From assembly GCA_916613615.1 (NCBI GenBank), contig OU744733.1, forward strand, positions 35,069,939 through 35,133,938: DNA of 64,000 nt. The letters are read 5' to 3'. Of the stretch, positions 1-11,750 are shown piece after piece. The notes under the pieces are model-generated. The model was not told the DNA's origin. It ran no database searches and saw only the letters and a program-made list of their open reading frames with translations. The position numbers and the translations under genes were made by a program. Numbering within the stretch: position 1 is the stretch's first letter; each line of letters begins with the position of its first letter. Source of the DNA: Steromphala cineraria. Taxonomy: Eukaryota; Mollusca; Gastropoda; Trochida; Trochidae.

Positions 1-344
1 TTGTCATGTATCACGATACGATCCTTCAAACCAATACAATATATTGTGGACCATGTATCGCGATACGATAGTGTATCGCCATATTAATGTTACACCTCTA
101 ATCAACACTAAGAAGATGACCATGGATACCAGTTAATGAATTATTATCATTAAAACATCTACAAAAGATGTTATTAGATAAACGTAGCATAACTCTCAAC
201 AACAACCCATTTCTTACAAATTCAGTGAGAGAATAAGCACATTTGTCTAGAGAGATCAAGTTCAAATACATAACACATGATACAGCCTCTACTTAAAAAA
301 CAATTAATCTCACATTTTATTTTGCATAAAGGGGTCATCTCTAT
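1..344. other. AT-rich DNA without a recognised gene
   Basis: I see no exon here. A short motif around TATCRCGATACGATA occurs twice, near positions 8-22 and 56-70, which suggests a small dispersed palindromic repeat entering from outside the window. The rest is unassigned. Confidence 0.4.
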
Positions 345-516
345 CAGTGTATAAAATAGATTCGAAACCTAGCCTGTCCTGAAAATGAATTGGTCAATTC
401 CAAAGGGGAAAATAAAGAAAAAAAAGGAAAAGTTACCAGTCCTGACCAAAAAGGAACCAGTCCTAATAAAAAGTAGCCAGTCAAGGACTGGCGGACGGGC
501 TATATTTTAAACACTG
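345..516. mobile_element. hAT-like MITE, 172 bp
   Basis: The ends are inverted copies, CAGTGTATAAAATA at the left and the complement of CAGTGTTTAAAATA at the right. TCTCTAT flanks both sides, a 7-8 bp target duplication. CAGTG-type ends with a target duplication near 8 bp are known for hAT elements; that class is inferred. A second full copy lies at 52597-52742 in reverse orientation and a truncated one at 829-904. It has no coding capacity. Confidence 0.6.
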
Positions 517-828
517 TCTCTATCAGTAAATGTTATGTCAATAGTAGAAGTTGTTTCCTGTCATAAACATATACAATCTTGATCAATAATAGACAATCAT
601 GATACCAATTTATTACCAACATCTTGATAGAATTAATCATTTAGTACCCCCCTATTAACATATCCTGATCAGCTATAAATGAAGGTAGGTAACAAGCTCA
701 TCTATATGACCATTGCATGATAACCAAACATACATAACACCCAAAGTTTTATAATAAATCAATTATCAAGACTTTTTAATCATTTCCAAAAAGTCATAAG
801 TCATGATTTTATTTATGATGTACATATT

Positions 829-904
829 TTCTTTATTTTCCCCTAAGGAATTGACCAATTATTTTCTCAGGACAGGCTAGGTTTCCAATCTACTTTATAC
901 AGTG
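829..904. mobile_element. Truncated copy of the 172-bp hAT-like MITE
   Basis: This stretch matches the part of the 345-516 element that runs from CTTTATTTTCCCC through GACAGGCTAGGTTTC to TTTATACAGTG, but only that half is present. It lies in opposite orientation to the 345-516 copy. Confidence 0.5.
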
Positions 905-1150
905 TTTATATACACCAATATTATCATATTAAATCATTAACAAAGCCTCTATCGCTAGTTTATTACATCCTGACCAATGATAAAACAATCATGCCACACT
1001 TCAAACTTGATAAAGTTAATAACCCAATCGCACACAAACATCCGGAGCAAACATCCTCGAAAGAAGTTGAGAGTGATTATTGATTCATTTTATGAGTCAG
1101 AATTGACGAGCACATAAAACTGAACCTATAAAATTTCTGTCATAACAGCA

Positions 1151-3027
1151 AATGTAATTTCACCTTCTGCAAAGGCAATATGTATTCTATTTTGTGCCAT
1201 TGCATGTCTCCATAAAGATGAAATAACAAGTGAAGAAGCGAGCAAAGCTCACATACCCCCGCTCCCCACTTTGTTCAAAGAATTTCAAATAGTAAAACTG
1301 ATTAATATTGGTTAAAGTATGATAGTTGAGTATACAGTAAGTCATTGTGTAAGTCTTCTTTCAACTGAAACCCAAATACCGAATTCATTAATAGGTTTTA
1401 CAATTAAAAGGGTACATCTAGAGATAATGGTTGATCTTTGTTTCAAATTTGAGGTAGTTATCATGAATATTCTACGAGATGCACTGATGACAAAATTATT
1501 TTTGTTGAGTCACTTTGTAAGTTATGTTTTCCAAAGAAACCACAGAGAAGAAAATCCATATACATCGTTTAACTCTCAGAAGGCATATCCAGCAATCACG
1601 ATTGACATATGTAGCAAATTTGGTGAAGCTGAGATGTATATTTCATGAAATATTTTCAGGACAAAGTAATTTATCATAGAATCACTGTTTTAGTCATGTT
1701 TCCAAAAATTAAAAAAATGTGATGGTCTAATCCTCAAATGGCACATCTAGTGATCATGGTTGATAAGTGTATGAAGTTTGGTGAAGCTAGCATGAATAGT
1801 TTGGGAGATATGCTCTGGACAAAAGACTTGGTCGAAGAGTCACTGTTTTAGTCATGTTTCCATGGAAACCGCAAAAAATAAAAATAATTTGTTGGTCTAA
1901 CCCTTAAAACTGTCACTTAAAAGGCACAACTAGGGATCATGATTGATAAGTGTATGAAGTTTGGTGAAGCTAGCATGAATAGTTTGGGAGATATGCACCG
2001 GACAAAGAACTTGGTAATAGAATCACTTGTCATGTTTCCATGGAAACCGCCAAAAATTAAAAGAATGTGATGGTCTTACCCTTAAAAGGCACAACTAGGG
2101 ATCATGGTTGACATGTGTATGAAGTTTGATGAAGCTAGCATGCATAGTTTTGGTGATCTGCTCCGCACAAAACGACTTCCTCAAAGAGTCACTTTTTAGT
2201 CACGTTTCCATGGAAACCGCAAAAATGAAAATTCAGCAATAGTTCTAACCCTCAAAAGGCACAACTAGGGATCATGGTTGACATGTGTATGAAGTTTGAT
2301 GAAGCTAGCATGCATAGTTTTGGAGATATGCTCCGCACAAAACGACTTCTTCAAAGAGTCACTTTTTAGTCATGTTTCCATGGAAACCGCAAAAATGAAA
2401 ATTCAGAAATAGTTCTAACCCTCAAAAGGCACAACTAGGGATCATGGTTGACATGTGTATGAAGTTTGATGAAGCTAGCATGCATAGTTTTGGAGATATG
2501 CTCCGCACAAAACGACTTCCTCAAAGAGTCACTTTTTTGTCACGTTTCCATGGAAACCGCAAAAATGAAAATTCAGAAATAATTCTAACCCTCAAAAGGC
2601 ACAACTAGGGATCATGGTTGACATGTGTATGAAGTTTGATGAGGCTATCATGCATAGTTTTGGAGATCTGCTCCGCACAAAGTTTTGGGACGGACGGACG
2701 GACAGACGGACGGACGGACGGACGGACAGACGGACGAACAGACAGACGGACGGACGGAAAGAATGAACGCTATATACCCCCGCTTACGCTGTAAGGCGGG
2801 GGTATAATTAAATATGATCTCATATTCTTACAGAAACAGTTGATGATGGATGGAAAATAACATTGGAAAGGGTTACAACAGAAATGTAGTTTCACCTTCT
2901 GCAAAGGCAATATGTATTCTATTTTGTGCCATTGCATGTCTCTATAAAGACGAAGTATTTAAATATGATCTCATATTCTTACAGAAACAGTTGATGATGG
3001 ATGGAAAATAACATTGGAAAGGGTTTC
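1151..3027. repeat. Direct duplication split by a mobile element
   Basis: A block starting TTTCACCTTCTGCAAAGGC occurs at about 1156-1227 and again at 2890-2957. The segment ATATGATCTCATATTC onward occurs at 2811-2881 and again at 2949-3027. The simplest reading is a host tandem duplication of roughly 140 bp, one copy of which was later interrupted by the element at 1228-2810. The minus strand of both copies has an open stretch after TTTATAG or TTTATGG, so an old exon cannot be excluded, but I recognise no protein. Confidence 0.55.
1228..2810 (+). mobile_element. Tandem-core element (170-bp units, GACG microsatellite, 3' hairpin)
   Basis: The element begins with AACAAGTGAAGAAGCGAGC and a half-palindrome ACATACCCCCGC. 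It then carries about eight units of about 170 bp, a GACG/GACA microsatellite at 2691-2757, and ends in the hairpin TACCCCCGCTTACG...GGCGGGGGTA. The first units are diverged and the last four almost identical. This layout (head, tandem core, tetranucleotide tract, terminal hairpin) is known from molluscan 'pearl'-type and Helentron-associated non-autonomous elements; that assignment is inference. The best units each contain GTTTCCATGGAAAC. The 109-residue open frame at 1319-1648 is repeat sequence, not a gene. Confidence 0.65.
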
Positions 3028-3784
3028 AACAGATTTGTATCTTCTCAGTGTCAACATTATCTTTAGAAAATTTGATAATGAACATTTTGTTTTATCTAAC
3101 AAGATGATGATTCTGTGAAGCCATCATTTAGATAATAATAATGCAAGTTTTTAAGCCTAATATCCAGTGTATTAGCACCGTTCTTATTACCCTAAAGGAA
3201 TTTCACTTTCAAAGCAGCTACAAAGCACATTTTGTGACCATATAGGTCTGTACTTCCTATATTCAGGTACCCCATTATACAACTGGTTTGACTGATTGCA
3301 ATGTGGATGAAGTGCCTTGCATGATTCAGGGTACATCCATTGTATAGGTTAAAATCAATATTTATTCTTTCAAGTGTAAAACAAAACCTCTAAATAACTA
3401 GAAAAACGAAAAAAGATAATGAATTTGTAGGGCCATGTTTTAAAAATTACTTTTTTAAATTCAATCTCAAGAGTAAGTAAGGCTGACAAGATGTATCTTC
3501 ATATAAATATATTAGTATCATTCAATAATTAGATGTTGCAATACTCCACAGTATATCAAATAGGTTGATTATCTTCAAATGTCAAATATCAGGGTATATA
3601 TATCAGTTGGTTTAGAGAAAAGGTTGATTAGACAATATTCTCTCTATAAACATATCAACTATCAATAATTGAATCTTGAATTAAATCAAGTAAATCCTTA
3701 AGAACAGTTTTCTTTTATTATATAGCATGCAATAACTGCCATGTGTTCAATTATATTAAAAGACAAAAACCTTGCAAAAACACA
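3028..3784. other. No gene recognised
   Basis: AT-rich sequence with no ORF, splice-flanked exon or repeat that I can support. Confidence 0.4.
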
Positions 3785-3965
3785 ATCTTGTGATCATCTC
3801 TCTCAACTTCTGAAAAATGGATGTACTGACCTACGCGGTCGTGATTAGCGCTTAGTAGCAGCTGTGAAAGTACACTCCTTCGGGGTAATAATGTAGCGCT
3901 TTGAGCATGTCTTAGGACGTGGAAAAGGCGCAATATAAGTACGCACATTATTATTATTATTATAT
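3785..3965 (-). repeat. Dispersed repeat with an (ATT)n tail
   Basis: Read on the minus strand, an AAT-repeat is followed by TGCGTACTTATATTGCGCC, a CACGTCC box and an AGCGCT motif. This architecture (trinucleotide tract, then a GCGCC-...-AAGCGCT core) is a dispersed repeat type common in marine invertebrates. The 65-residue open frame at 3751-3948 lies inside it and is not a gene. A related fragment is at 29437-29515. Confidence 0.5.
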
Positions 3966-4956
3966 TATATATACTTTATGAATTTCTGAAATATCCGCTG
4001 TTTTGATATTTCTACACTTTGAAAATAAAAATCTCAATGCAAGTGTTATTTCAAATAAAAATTTCAATAAACCGTGCATGTTTTGAACTTTACAGAAAAC
4101 AACAACATATCAGACAAATACCAATTCCTTATTTTCACCATAAATCAAATGACTTCAGGTCAATGACTTCTGTACAAACAAGCTGACAAAATGATTTTCT
4201 AGTATAAAGCAAAGCACTTAAATCAATAAGGTCAGAAAAGGAAAATAAACAACCAGGAAATTTTTGCAATTCACCCTTGACCAAGTGATCCACAAGCCAA
4301 TTTCTATACCCTGAACTTACTATCAAGAACAGCCAAAGATCAAAGATGGCTTCCTCTTTTGTTGCTCAAAGGTTAATGACCAAATCTACGCCAAACTACC
4401 TGGTCAAATGTCATTAGCACCATAAACAGTCTGCCATAACAATTTAGTGGACGCCGGTGCTGTAATGAGGTGAAAGATCACAAAGCAGTATCCATAATGT
4501 TCTTTCTAGTGTCTGTACGGACAAAAGATTAGCACTTCCTTTACCTTTGCAGTCATGAAATGGGTAAAAGGTCACCAATTCTATTGAGTTTTGTACATAT
4601 ATATAATAAATGCTTGGATAAAAAATCATGAACAAGAGAGCTTCGATAATGTTTTGTTAGATTACAGACAATGATATTGACACTACCATCCTTAAAAGTG
4701 ATGAAAGTGTCACAGATCACAATAACAACAAGAAGACATGGTCATCAACATCCCCTGTCAAATTATTTTTTATTAAAGCTCCCACCATTTTACTACATGG
4801 GCCATATTTCTGTAATGTGTAATTGCATTAATCTCTCAACAGCGTCCAAAAACATGGAAAAATGACAATAACTCTGTAAAAATAATTTTTCGGTTCTGAT
4901 TTTCAAACTTCATCAAGGTATTGATACAATGAAGACCAGTGATTAGAGAGTCTAAT
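3966..4956. other. No gene recognised
   Basis: AT-rich DNA. Three open frames of 63-64 codons here have no recognisable domain or codon signal. Confidence 0.4.
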
Positions 4957-5255
4957 TTAAATGGGCAGTAGTACGTTTTCAGGGGAACATAAGGTGTCAG
5001 GAAAATGAAAATATATGGTTCCAATTGAAAGACAATGTATTTAAACACAAAATGAATCAAATGAGTTCACACACAAAATGGCGGCCAATGGACTTTATGT
5101 GAATCTTTAATAATTTGTTCCCTGACTATAAATGATTATTTTGTGTAATGAGATTGTTGACACTATCAATATAATACATTTAGCATCAACGTACAATTAT
5201 CAGTGAAAAATTTAAAATATAAAAATTTTCCAAAAACTTGATACTGCCCCTTTAA
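4957..5255. mobile_element. TTAA-type MITE, copy 1
   Basis: The element is bounded by TTAA and by inverted ends based on AGGGGCAGTAGCACG (here ATGGGCAGTAGTACG and its partner ATACTGCCCCT). TTAA target sites are typical of piggyBac-like elements, an inference only. Other copies are at 13728, 44095, 49023, 58544 and, partial, 62602. This copy is shorter and more diverged than those at 13728 and 49023. Confidence 0.65.
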
Positions 5256-7718
5256 TATGTTCTCTCCATTGTCATTTATATTGCATTTGATTAACCAAAC
5301 TTGCAGAATAATCAAGATTACATTAGTGTTGTAAACTCAGAGTTTTGGTTCAAATTTTGATTGAAATTCAACGATTTCATTCCAAATTTTCCATCCCTCA
5401 GGCCAATCAGATTGACATTTCACTACCTATTTTCCCAGAAAGATAACCAAAGCTTGTTCAAGTTGCCTCAACTCAATCACATACATATCCTTTAATGGAC
5501 ACTTTATCCTTTCGGACACTTATCCTTGTTACATAGGGAAATGAAAGAACACCCTTCTAAGCCAAACTGTTCTTTTCTTGGCACGCTTTGAAGCCTTTTC
5601 ATTTACATAACCAAAGCCTTTCCAATTGTGTTTCAAGGGCTTAAGCTTTGGCGGAGTAAGATAGAGTTGTGATTGGTCAAACTATTACAGATTTTTAAAC
5701 CAGAGTTTCTTCTTAAGCAGCTTAGATTGAGAGCTATACAAATATTTTGGGGTCAAACTAATAAAATCCTTACTCCCTTTATTCAAAACACCTATTAAAA
5801 ACATGGGCTTTGATTTGCAACCTTCAACAGAGTCAAAGTTTCAACATTTTGATAAAGTAAAGATGGATTCTAAAAAAGATCGAAACGGTTTGAAAGAGGG
5901 GATTTTACAGTTTTTATAGACTAAATTTTAGTCTCTGAAATTAAAATACATATTATATGCAGCTTTCTACTATTAAAATTGAAAGGAGCCCACTCATGTG
6001 TCGTTCTCAAGCAAAGGACAAGAATGTGTCATAACATCGCTCATAATTTTCCTCTGCATTATTGTCTTTCCAACTTCTAAAATGCCTCTCAAAGAAGTTA
6101 ACATGATGAAATCATTTCTTGGTCAGCAAATAGCCATCATGTGAAGAGGGACACTTCAAGTGAAATTAGCACATCTCTTGACTTCCCCACTAGATAACTA
6201 CTGTCCACTTCACCTATATACACAGAAAATGGGTCCCAAGACAATCAACACTGCGACCATTTGCATAAGAGCAAGTTCTAGACAAAATTTACCATTATGA
6301 TTGTTTTGCTTTCATAACATCATTACTTGACACTAATCTTTGAAATTTGATATTGTTTGTGTAAGGCTTTAGTAGGATATGATGCGTTACCTTACCATTT
6401 TAATGCTTTTGAGAGGAACTTTGAGTTTTTCAGATGTACCCATAACAAAACTTTCACTCATCTAGGTGTAATAACAGTTCCCAACAAATCTTGTCCCTAT
6501 TGTATATCATTTAACAAAATTTAAGATTTAAAAATAATCATATCACAGAAAATTGAAGAAAAGGCATAAACCATACAGAAGACTGTTAAATGTGTGCAAA
6601 GTTTGGTTGATCTGGACTTCATGTTTTTTTAGATAATCAACCAGACTTGGTATTATTGTTTGACTAGTTTTGTTAAACTGACCACATATTCTATTCTCGG
6701 TGCCCTGTTGTATGTACTGACCACTAAGCTCTCAATCTGGTAGCTGCGGTCAACTCGTGGGTCAGATTACACCAGAACAGAAATAGCCTGTGGCTACTCT
6801 CATTGCTCTGGCCAAAGGGGAAATCCCAAATCAATAGGTAAACAAGGGGGTCATCTCAAGGTTTTGTTTCTATTATATTCCCAAAAACGGAATAATATTT
6901 ATATGATTTTTCAAATATTATTTTAGATTGTCAATATAGATTCACTCTACATTGTAATTGAAGTAAATACCCAAGCACTTTGTAAACAAGGGGGCATCTC
7001 ATAAAGATAAATTGTACAAAGAAATTTGAAAGAATATTTTTATGTGACCTTCTACATAAAACAAGTATCAAAATAGTATTGCATGGAATGCATTGAATAA
7101 TGCTATGTGAGCAAATTTGACTTTCTCTGAGATTTAATGTGCAATATCAAGAAATGGAATTCTATTTAGGGAAATTAATAACAGTAAACAAGATAAAAAA
7201 CTGCAATCTTTAATCAACAGATAAAATTGCTTGGTGGTCTCAATTGAAGTGTTTTCTTTACAAAATCAAAATATATATAAGAACTTATTAGTTATGAAAT
7301 ACGAAGAAAAGCAGATAAATACATATATAGCCCGGATAATATCTTCAATAATCACATTCTTATAATGAGCTTAAATCACATTTGAAAAGCCGCTTTAGAA
7401 CACATGAACATCTTCAGAAACATGTTATGAACACAAAAGGTACATTTTGCATACAAATGTTTATTAGTCTGCTCTGTAAGAGTAACTTCTTCCTCTGCTT
7501 GATAACGACACAAGAATCTGTGTCGAAACGTCGCATAGAATGAACAAAGAAGTTGTCATCAACATATTCCTCAGCATTATTGCTCTGTAAGAGGTTACTC
7601 ACTTCACTACAGAAGAGTTACTTAAAGAAAGATCAGTTCATGATTAAACAGTACTTGGTTTGAAAAGAGGTATATATATATAACTTATGCAAGAGAAGGG
7701 TCATCGTAAAGAAAGAAA
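5256..7718. other. No gene; fragments of dispersed repeats
   Basis: No supported exon. A short dispersed repeat GCAGCTTTCTACTATTAAAA lies near 5959 and recurs near 30423. The stretch at 7510-7545 (GTGTCGAAACGTCGCA, then AAGAAGTTG) resembles one near 46970 (CACCGAAACGTGGCACAC, then AAGAAGTTG), so it is another shared repeat tail. The 62-codon frame at 7414-7602 overlaps it. Confidence 0.4.
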
Positions 7719-8280
7719 ATAGAGCCATTGGCTCTGTAGCTCATCAGACTTTTGATGGAAATTGTTTTTTAAGGTTTTGAGCCATGTTACCCCATTTGGG
7801 GTCAAGGGGTAACCAAATGTAAAATTTAGAATCTTAATTGGCCAAAGAGTCTACACACAACTTTTCAGCTCTCTAGACCTTTTGGAACTTGAGAAGAAGA
7901 TGAAAATAGGTTTTTAAGGTTTTGACCCCTGTGACCCCATTTGGAGTCATGGGGTCACAAAATCTACAATTTGGAATTCCAATTGGCCAAGGAGTCTGCA
8001 CATCAAATTTCAGCTCTCTAAACCTTATGGAACTGGAGAAGAAGATGAAAATAGGTTTTTAAGGTTTTGACCCCTGTGACCCCATTTGGGGTCATGGGGT
8101 CACGAAATCTACAATTTAGAATCCCCATTGTCCAAGGAGTCTGCACATCAAATTTCAGCTCTCTAGAGTCATTGGTTCTGGAGAAGAAGTCGAAAATGTG
8201 AAAAGTTTACGGACGGACGGACGCCGGACGCCTTGCCATGCCATAAGCCCATCGGGTCTTTCAGACCTGATGAGCTAAAA
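7719..8280 (+). mobile_element. 145-bp-core element, three units
   Basis: The head AGAGCCATTGGCTCTGTAGC is followed by TCATCAGAC. Three tandem units built around GTGACCCC...GGGGTCA follow, then (GACG)n, CGCCGGACGCC, CCCATCGGG and the end CCTGATGAGCTAAAA. The head TAGCTCATCAGRC and tail CCTGATGAGCTA are inverted repeats. It is one of a family with copies at 16828, 25560, 32870, 34880, 36681, 42361 and 51190. It is likely a Helentron-associated or 'pearl'-like non-autonomous element (inference). Confidence 0.65.
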
Positions 8281-8833
8281 AGCTGACATGAAAATAGTAC
8301 TTACCTAACTGTAAAACAAATTTCCCCGCGAGGATAATAAAGTTTATCTTATCTATATTATCTTAACTGAGCCAAAGTTATAGGAATGTAACCTCATTTT
8401 ACAATAAGTTTTCACCATACATTTTTTGGACAAAACCTGTTTCAAACTTCTCAAACGAGGTTTCTCCAAAATATTTCTACATTTGCCTCAAGAACCAATA
8501 CTTGGTTCCTCTGTTTAAATTGGTAACTAACTTATACAACATAAGGGTCACTTTAAAGAAAGATAAGCTAACATGAAAATAGTATTTACCTTACTGAGCC
8601 AAAGTTATAGGAATGTATCCTCCTTTTACAATAAGTTTTCACCATACACTTTCCAGACAAAACCTCTTTCAAGATATAAACTTCTCAAATGAGGTTCCTC
8701 AAATATACTTCTACAATTGCTTCAAGAACCAGCACTTGGTTACTCTGTTTAAAGATATAACTTATACTTACAGAACTTATACTACAGAAGGGTCACTTTT
8801 AAGAAAGATGAGCTTAAGGTTAACAGTACTTAC
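8281..8833. repeat. Tandemly duplicated intron-like block, about 280 bp
   Basis: Two diverged copies start at about 8281 and 8565 (shared phrases AACATGAAAATAGTA, GAGCCAAAGTTATAGGAATG and CAAGAACCA). A third partial start is at 8813. Each start contains ACTTACC or TTTACC, the complement of a splice donor, and the third runs into the possible exon at 8834-8867. A remnant also lies at 7630-7720, on the other side of the mobile element. The block may be duplicated intron sequence of a minus-strand gene. Confidence 0.5.
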
Positions 8834-8867
8834 CATGTCGTGTGTACCTTTAGTTTCCAAGGAGATC
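8834..8867 (-). CDS. Possible 34-nt internal exon of an unidentified minus-strand gene
   Basis: On the minus strand a pyrimidine-rich acceptor (TTTGCTCTTTTTCAG) precedes 34 nt that end ATG|GTAAGT, a near-consensus donor. Two of three frames are open (I-S-L-E-T-K-G-T-H-D-M or S-P-W-K-L-K-V-H-T-T). I found no partner exons and recognise no family. It could be a genuine microexon or chance, since it rests on splice signals alone. Confidence 0.25.
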
Positions 8868-9196
8868 CTGAAAAAGAGCAAACAGGGTCAGAGGGTTAAA
8901 AAATAACATAGTTACAAGGATAATGAAGAATGAGGAAACATAATTCTTGAAATAGTCCAAAAACGTAAACATTAAATCTTTAGAATTTTTTATTCAGTTT
9001 TGTTCTCTTTTAAATGTTTTACAAGCCGACTTCTTATATTTTCTAATTTTGTTACGTTAGTCAAACTTCCCGGAATCTGACTCTTTTAAAAAAGTTTGGG
9101 AATCAAGGTGAAATTTATTAACTCCTCCACACCGCCATGTTTAGCAATTTCTTGTATTTGAGCAATCTAGAAAGATGTAGTTATGTTATGTAGTTA
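8868..9196. other. No gene recognised
   Basis: AT-rich; nothing to report beyond the possible exon that precedes it. Confidence 0.4.
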
Positions 9197-9350
9197 TACC
9201 ATTCAGAGGCGGGGTATAATGGGGACATATCCGCCTCAACTTGGTGTTATGCAACGAGCCGAAGGATGGTAAAGGATGGTATAACGAATTTATCCTACCG
9301 TATGTTTACACACCTCTGAATGGTATAACGAATTTATCCTACCGAATGTT
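9197..9350. repeat. Small foldback repeat
   Basis: TATACCATTCAGAGGCGG at the left is inverted at the right as CCTCTGAATGGTATA, about 130 bp end to end. A phrase GGTATAACGAATTTATCC occurs twice in direct orientation (about 9278 and 9323), the second overlapping the right arm. It is probably a MITE with a duplicated edge. Confidence 0.5.
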
Positions 9351-9812
9351 TAAATAAAACGCATATGATATGAAGATAAAGAGTAAGAACTGCGTAAGTC
9401 ATTTTACTATAGTTTGTTCAAAGCTACATATCAGTTGATCAAAAGTAACCAGCTTGATCATGTGTTCGAGGTAACATACAGTGTACATTTCAAGACGCTC
9501 AATCTGCACGCTTTTTTCATGCTTTTTATGTGCCAGGGTATAAATGATTTATAACCTCACTCAAGAGAGGGATATCAGTATCTATTCAGGGTCACGTGGA
9601 CCAATCAGAGATCGAGATTCTTACATGTGGAAGGATAAAATAATTTATTCAACAATCCTTCTCAATTTGTAAGAAGTAAATCTTTATTCCCTTAAACCAT
9701 CTAGGAAGTCTTGACCATACATCATAAACATAATAGTAATAAACTAATAATAGTTTTAAAAGGCTAAACAAAGTTTGAATTATCATGAAATGTGTCAATC
9801 TTTCATATTCAT
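9351..9812. other. No gene recognised
   Basis: AT-rich. The 62-codon frame at 9649-9837 on the minus strand is unsupported and runs into the neighbouring element. Confidence 0.4.
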
Positions 9813-10638
9813 ACAGATTTACATCTTCCGAACGCATCGGGCGAGATATGCATTTACAAGAAATCCATATTCACCCTTGCGACAACTCGACGGGAAAGTT
9901 GTGACAGGAAGTTCTTAGCCTGATTATTGAGCTATGGTGTAGGCTAATCAAAAGCGAGGATACAAAAACATCACACGTAGAATCTATGGCGATGTTTTAC
10001 CAACAATTAAGCGCCGGCAAATATTTTCCAAGTCATTTCTGGTTATACATCAGGTGGCATGGGTATTATTTTATACCCCACAGTTGAACGATGGCCTGTC
10101 ATTGTAAATTTCAGTGGCATGCCACACTAAACTCAACAAAATTAGCAAGATCGATTACGATTTGCAGCACAAACTTGAAACACTACGTTCGGTAGTGACA
10201 TACAAATGTTTTCCCCCATCTATTTTTAAACGAGGTGCAACCACAAACATATTTGACTTTCAAATTACCTTACCGGTATATATTTCAATTGAGCACACAA
10301 AATTGTAATAAAACGATGCGATGTCTAAATAGAAACTGAGAAATACAGCCTTATTCTACGCAGTATTTTGGTGACCTATATTCACGCATCGTTTTTATGA
10401 CTGTTGTCACAACGTAACTAAGGGATTAATTTGAAATTAAATTTCGCTTCGAGTTCGAGTTGGACTGACTGAGTTCGTAACGAGCGATTTGATTGGTCAG
10501 TGCAAGGGACGTAACTCTCTTTGTCCTACAGGGGGCGCTGATAGAGTCACAACTTTCCCGTCGAGTTGTCGCAAGGGTGAATATGAATTTCTTGTAAATG
10601 CATATCTTGCCCGATGTGTGCGGAAGATGACAGATTTA
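9813..10638. mobile_element. Mutator-like MITE, 808 bp, 83-bp TIRs, 9-bp TSD
   Basis: ACAGATTTA is duplicated exactly at 9813-9821 and 10630-10638. Between them the ends are inverted over about 83 bp with few mismatches, starting CATCTTCCG and reading inward through ATATGCATTTACAAG and CTTGCGACAACTCGACGGG. Long TIRs with a 9-bp target duplication are typical of Mutator-like elements. No transposase frame is present. The terminal CATCTTCC is shared with the shorter foldback elements at 20695 and 56901. Confidence 0.8.
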
Positions 10639-10888
10639 GTGATTAAGATTAAACCATAGAATATTTATAACAGTGGCTTGAGTTTAATCAGTCATGATTT
10701 TCAGAGATGCAGCAACCATACCCATGTGAAAACCTGTAAATCAAATTTACATTAGATTAAAGGATAATGAAACATCCCATCTCTTAATAAAAAATGTCAA
10801 GACAATTCACTGAACCTATCACATTTTGCATTTAGATAACCTGATACATGTTTATTTGCAAACAAAAATTCATGCAAATATATCTCAG

Positions 10889-11151
10889 AACAAGATGTGT
10901 TTGTGAAACACGAATGCCCCCGGATGCATCCTGCTCGCTGTGTCAAGGTCAAGGTCACAAGGTCAAATGTCATGGTGTCATCTGAAAGGTCTCATCACAA
11001 GGGATCCATATGTCAAGTATCAAAGACCTAGCTCTGACCAATCAAAAGTTATGACCAAGGTTAAAGTTTTTGTGGACAAACGGACAGACAGAAGGACAGA
11101 CGGACAGGTGAAAAACAATATACCCCCGGAATCTCCGATTCGGGGACATAA
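10889..11151 (+). mobile_element. 260-bp GACG element (copy 1 of 3)
   Basis: The element starts GAACAAGATGTGTTTGTGAA and carries GTCAAGGTCAAGGTCAC, a short GACA/GACG tract and the terminal hairpin CCCCCGGAATCTCCGATTCGGGG followed by CATAAAAA. Nearly identical copies lie at 30879-31136 and 47006-47260. The open frame of about 70 residues it encodes recurs in all three copies only because the repeat is young. It is probably a non-autonomous element without a tandem core. Confidence 0.65.
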
Positions 11152-11482
11152 AAATCCTAAGAAGTTTTAAATCTCAAAAGGCTCATCCACGCATGATGAC
11201 TGATCCTGTGATCAATATAACAAGTTTCAATGAGCTATGTCTATAGTTTTTGAGTTTGCTCCGGAAACTAAATGATTACGGGTGGACTGAGAGATGGACA
11301 GGGCGGTAACTCTATCCAACAGTATTACTGATGGGATGAAATTAATCAAATACATGTGACTATATCATTAACCATATTATACATTCTGAAATGCCTCTTT
11401 CGCACTGAACCTACGTCATAATAATTTCAAATTTCAAACTAAACATTTTGATTTGAAGTTTATTGCTGCTCAAGAGTATTTC

Positions 11483-11750
11483 ACTGATATCATGGCTGCT
11501 AGTATTATTGAAGGGAGAAAGCCCACAACACTATTGTGGCTATGTATTGCAGTGAAACCTGCGAGCATCGGCTGGAACTATCAAACCATGGGTGGAACTG
11601 TGCTGAAATTCAGTGTAGCATTGCACCCAAACCTGACTGCGTGTAGAACAGTTCTCTACTGCAGACACAGTTGCCGAGACCCCTGGCAGGATTCGAACTA
11701 CGGACCTTATCCGAAGTCAAATACACTGCGCTATCCAGCCCCCACCTATG
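11483..11750 (-). mobile_element. tRNA-derived SINE, full-length copy
   Basis: On the minus strand the head carries a box A-like TAGCGCAGTG and a box B-like AGTTCGAATCC, the two halves of a pol III promoter, followed by a body with GGCAACTGTGTCTGCAGTAG and GGTTTGGGTGCAATGC. Copies at 38178-38396 and, headless, 24930-25120 show it is a dispersed family. The 112-residue frame at 11453-11791 on the other strand is SINE sequence, not a gene. Confidence 0.65.

Noticed and set aside
11483..11750. A genuine tRNA gene at the box A/box B motif
   Set aside because: The tRNA-like part does not close into a cloverleaf acceptor stem and continues into a body shared by two other loci, so it is a SINE.
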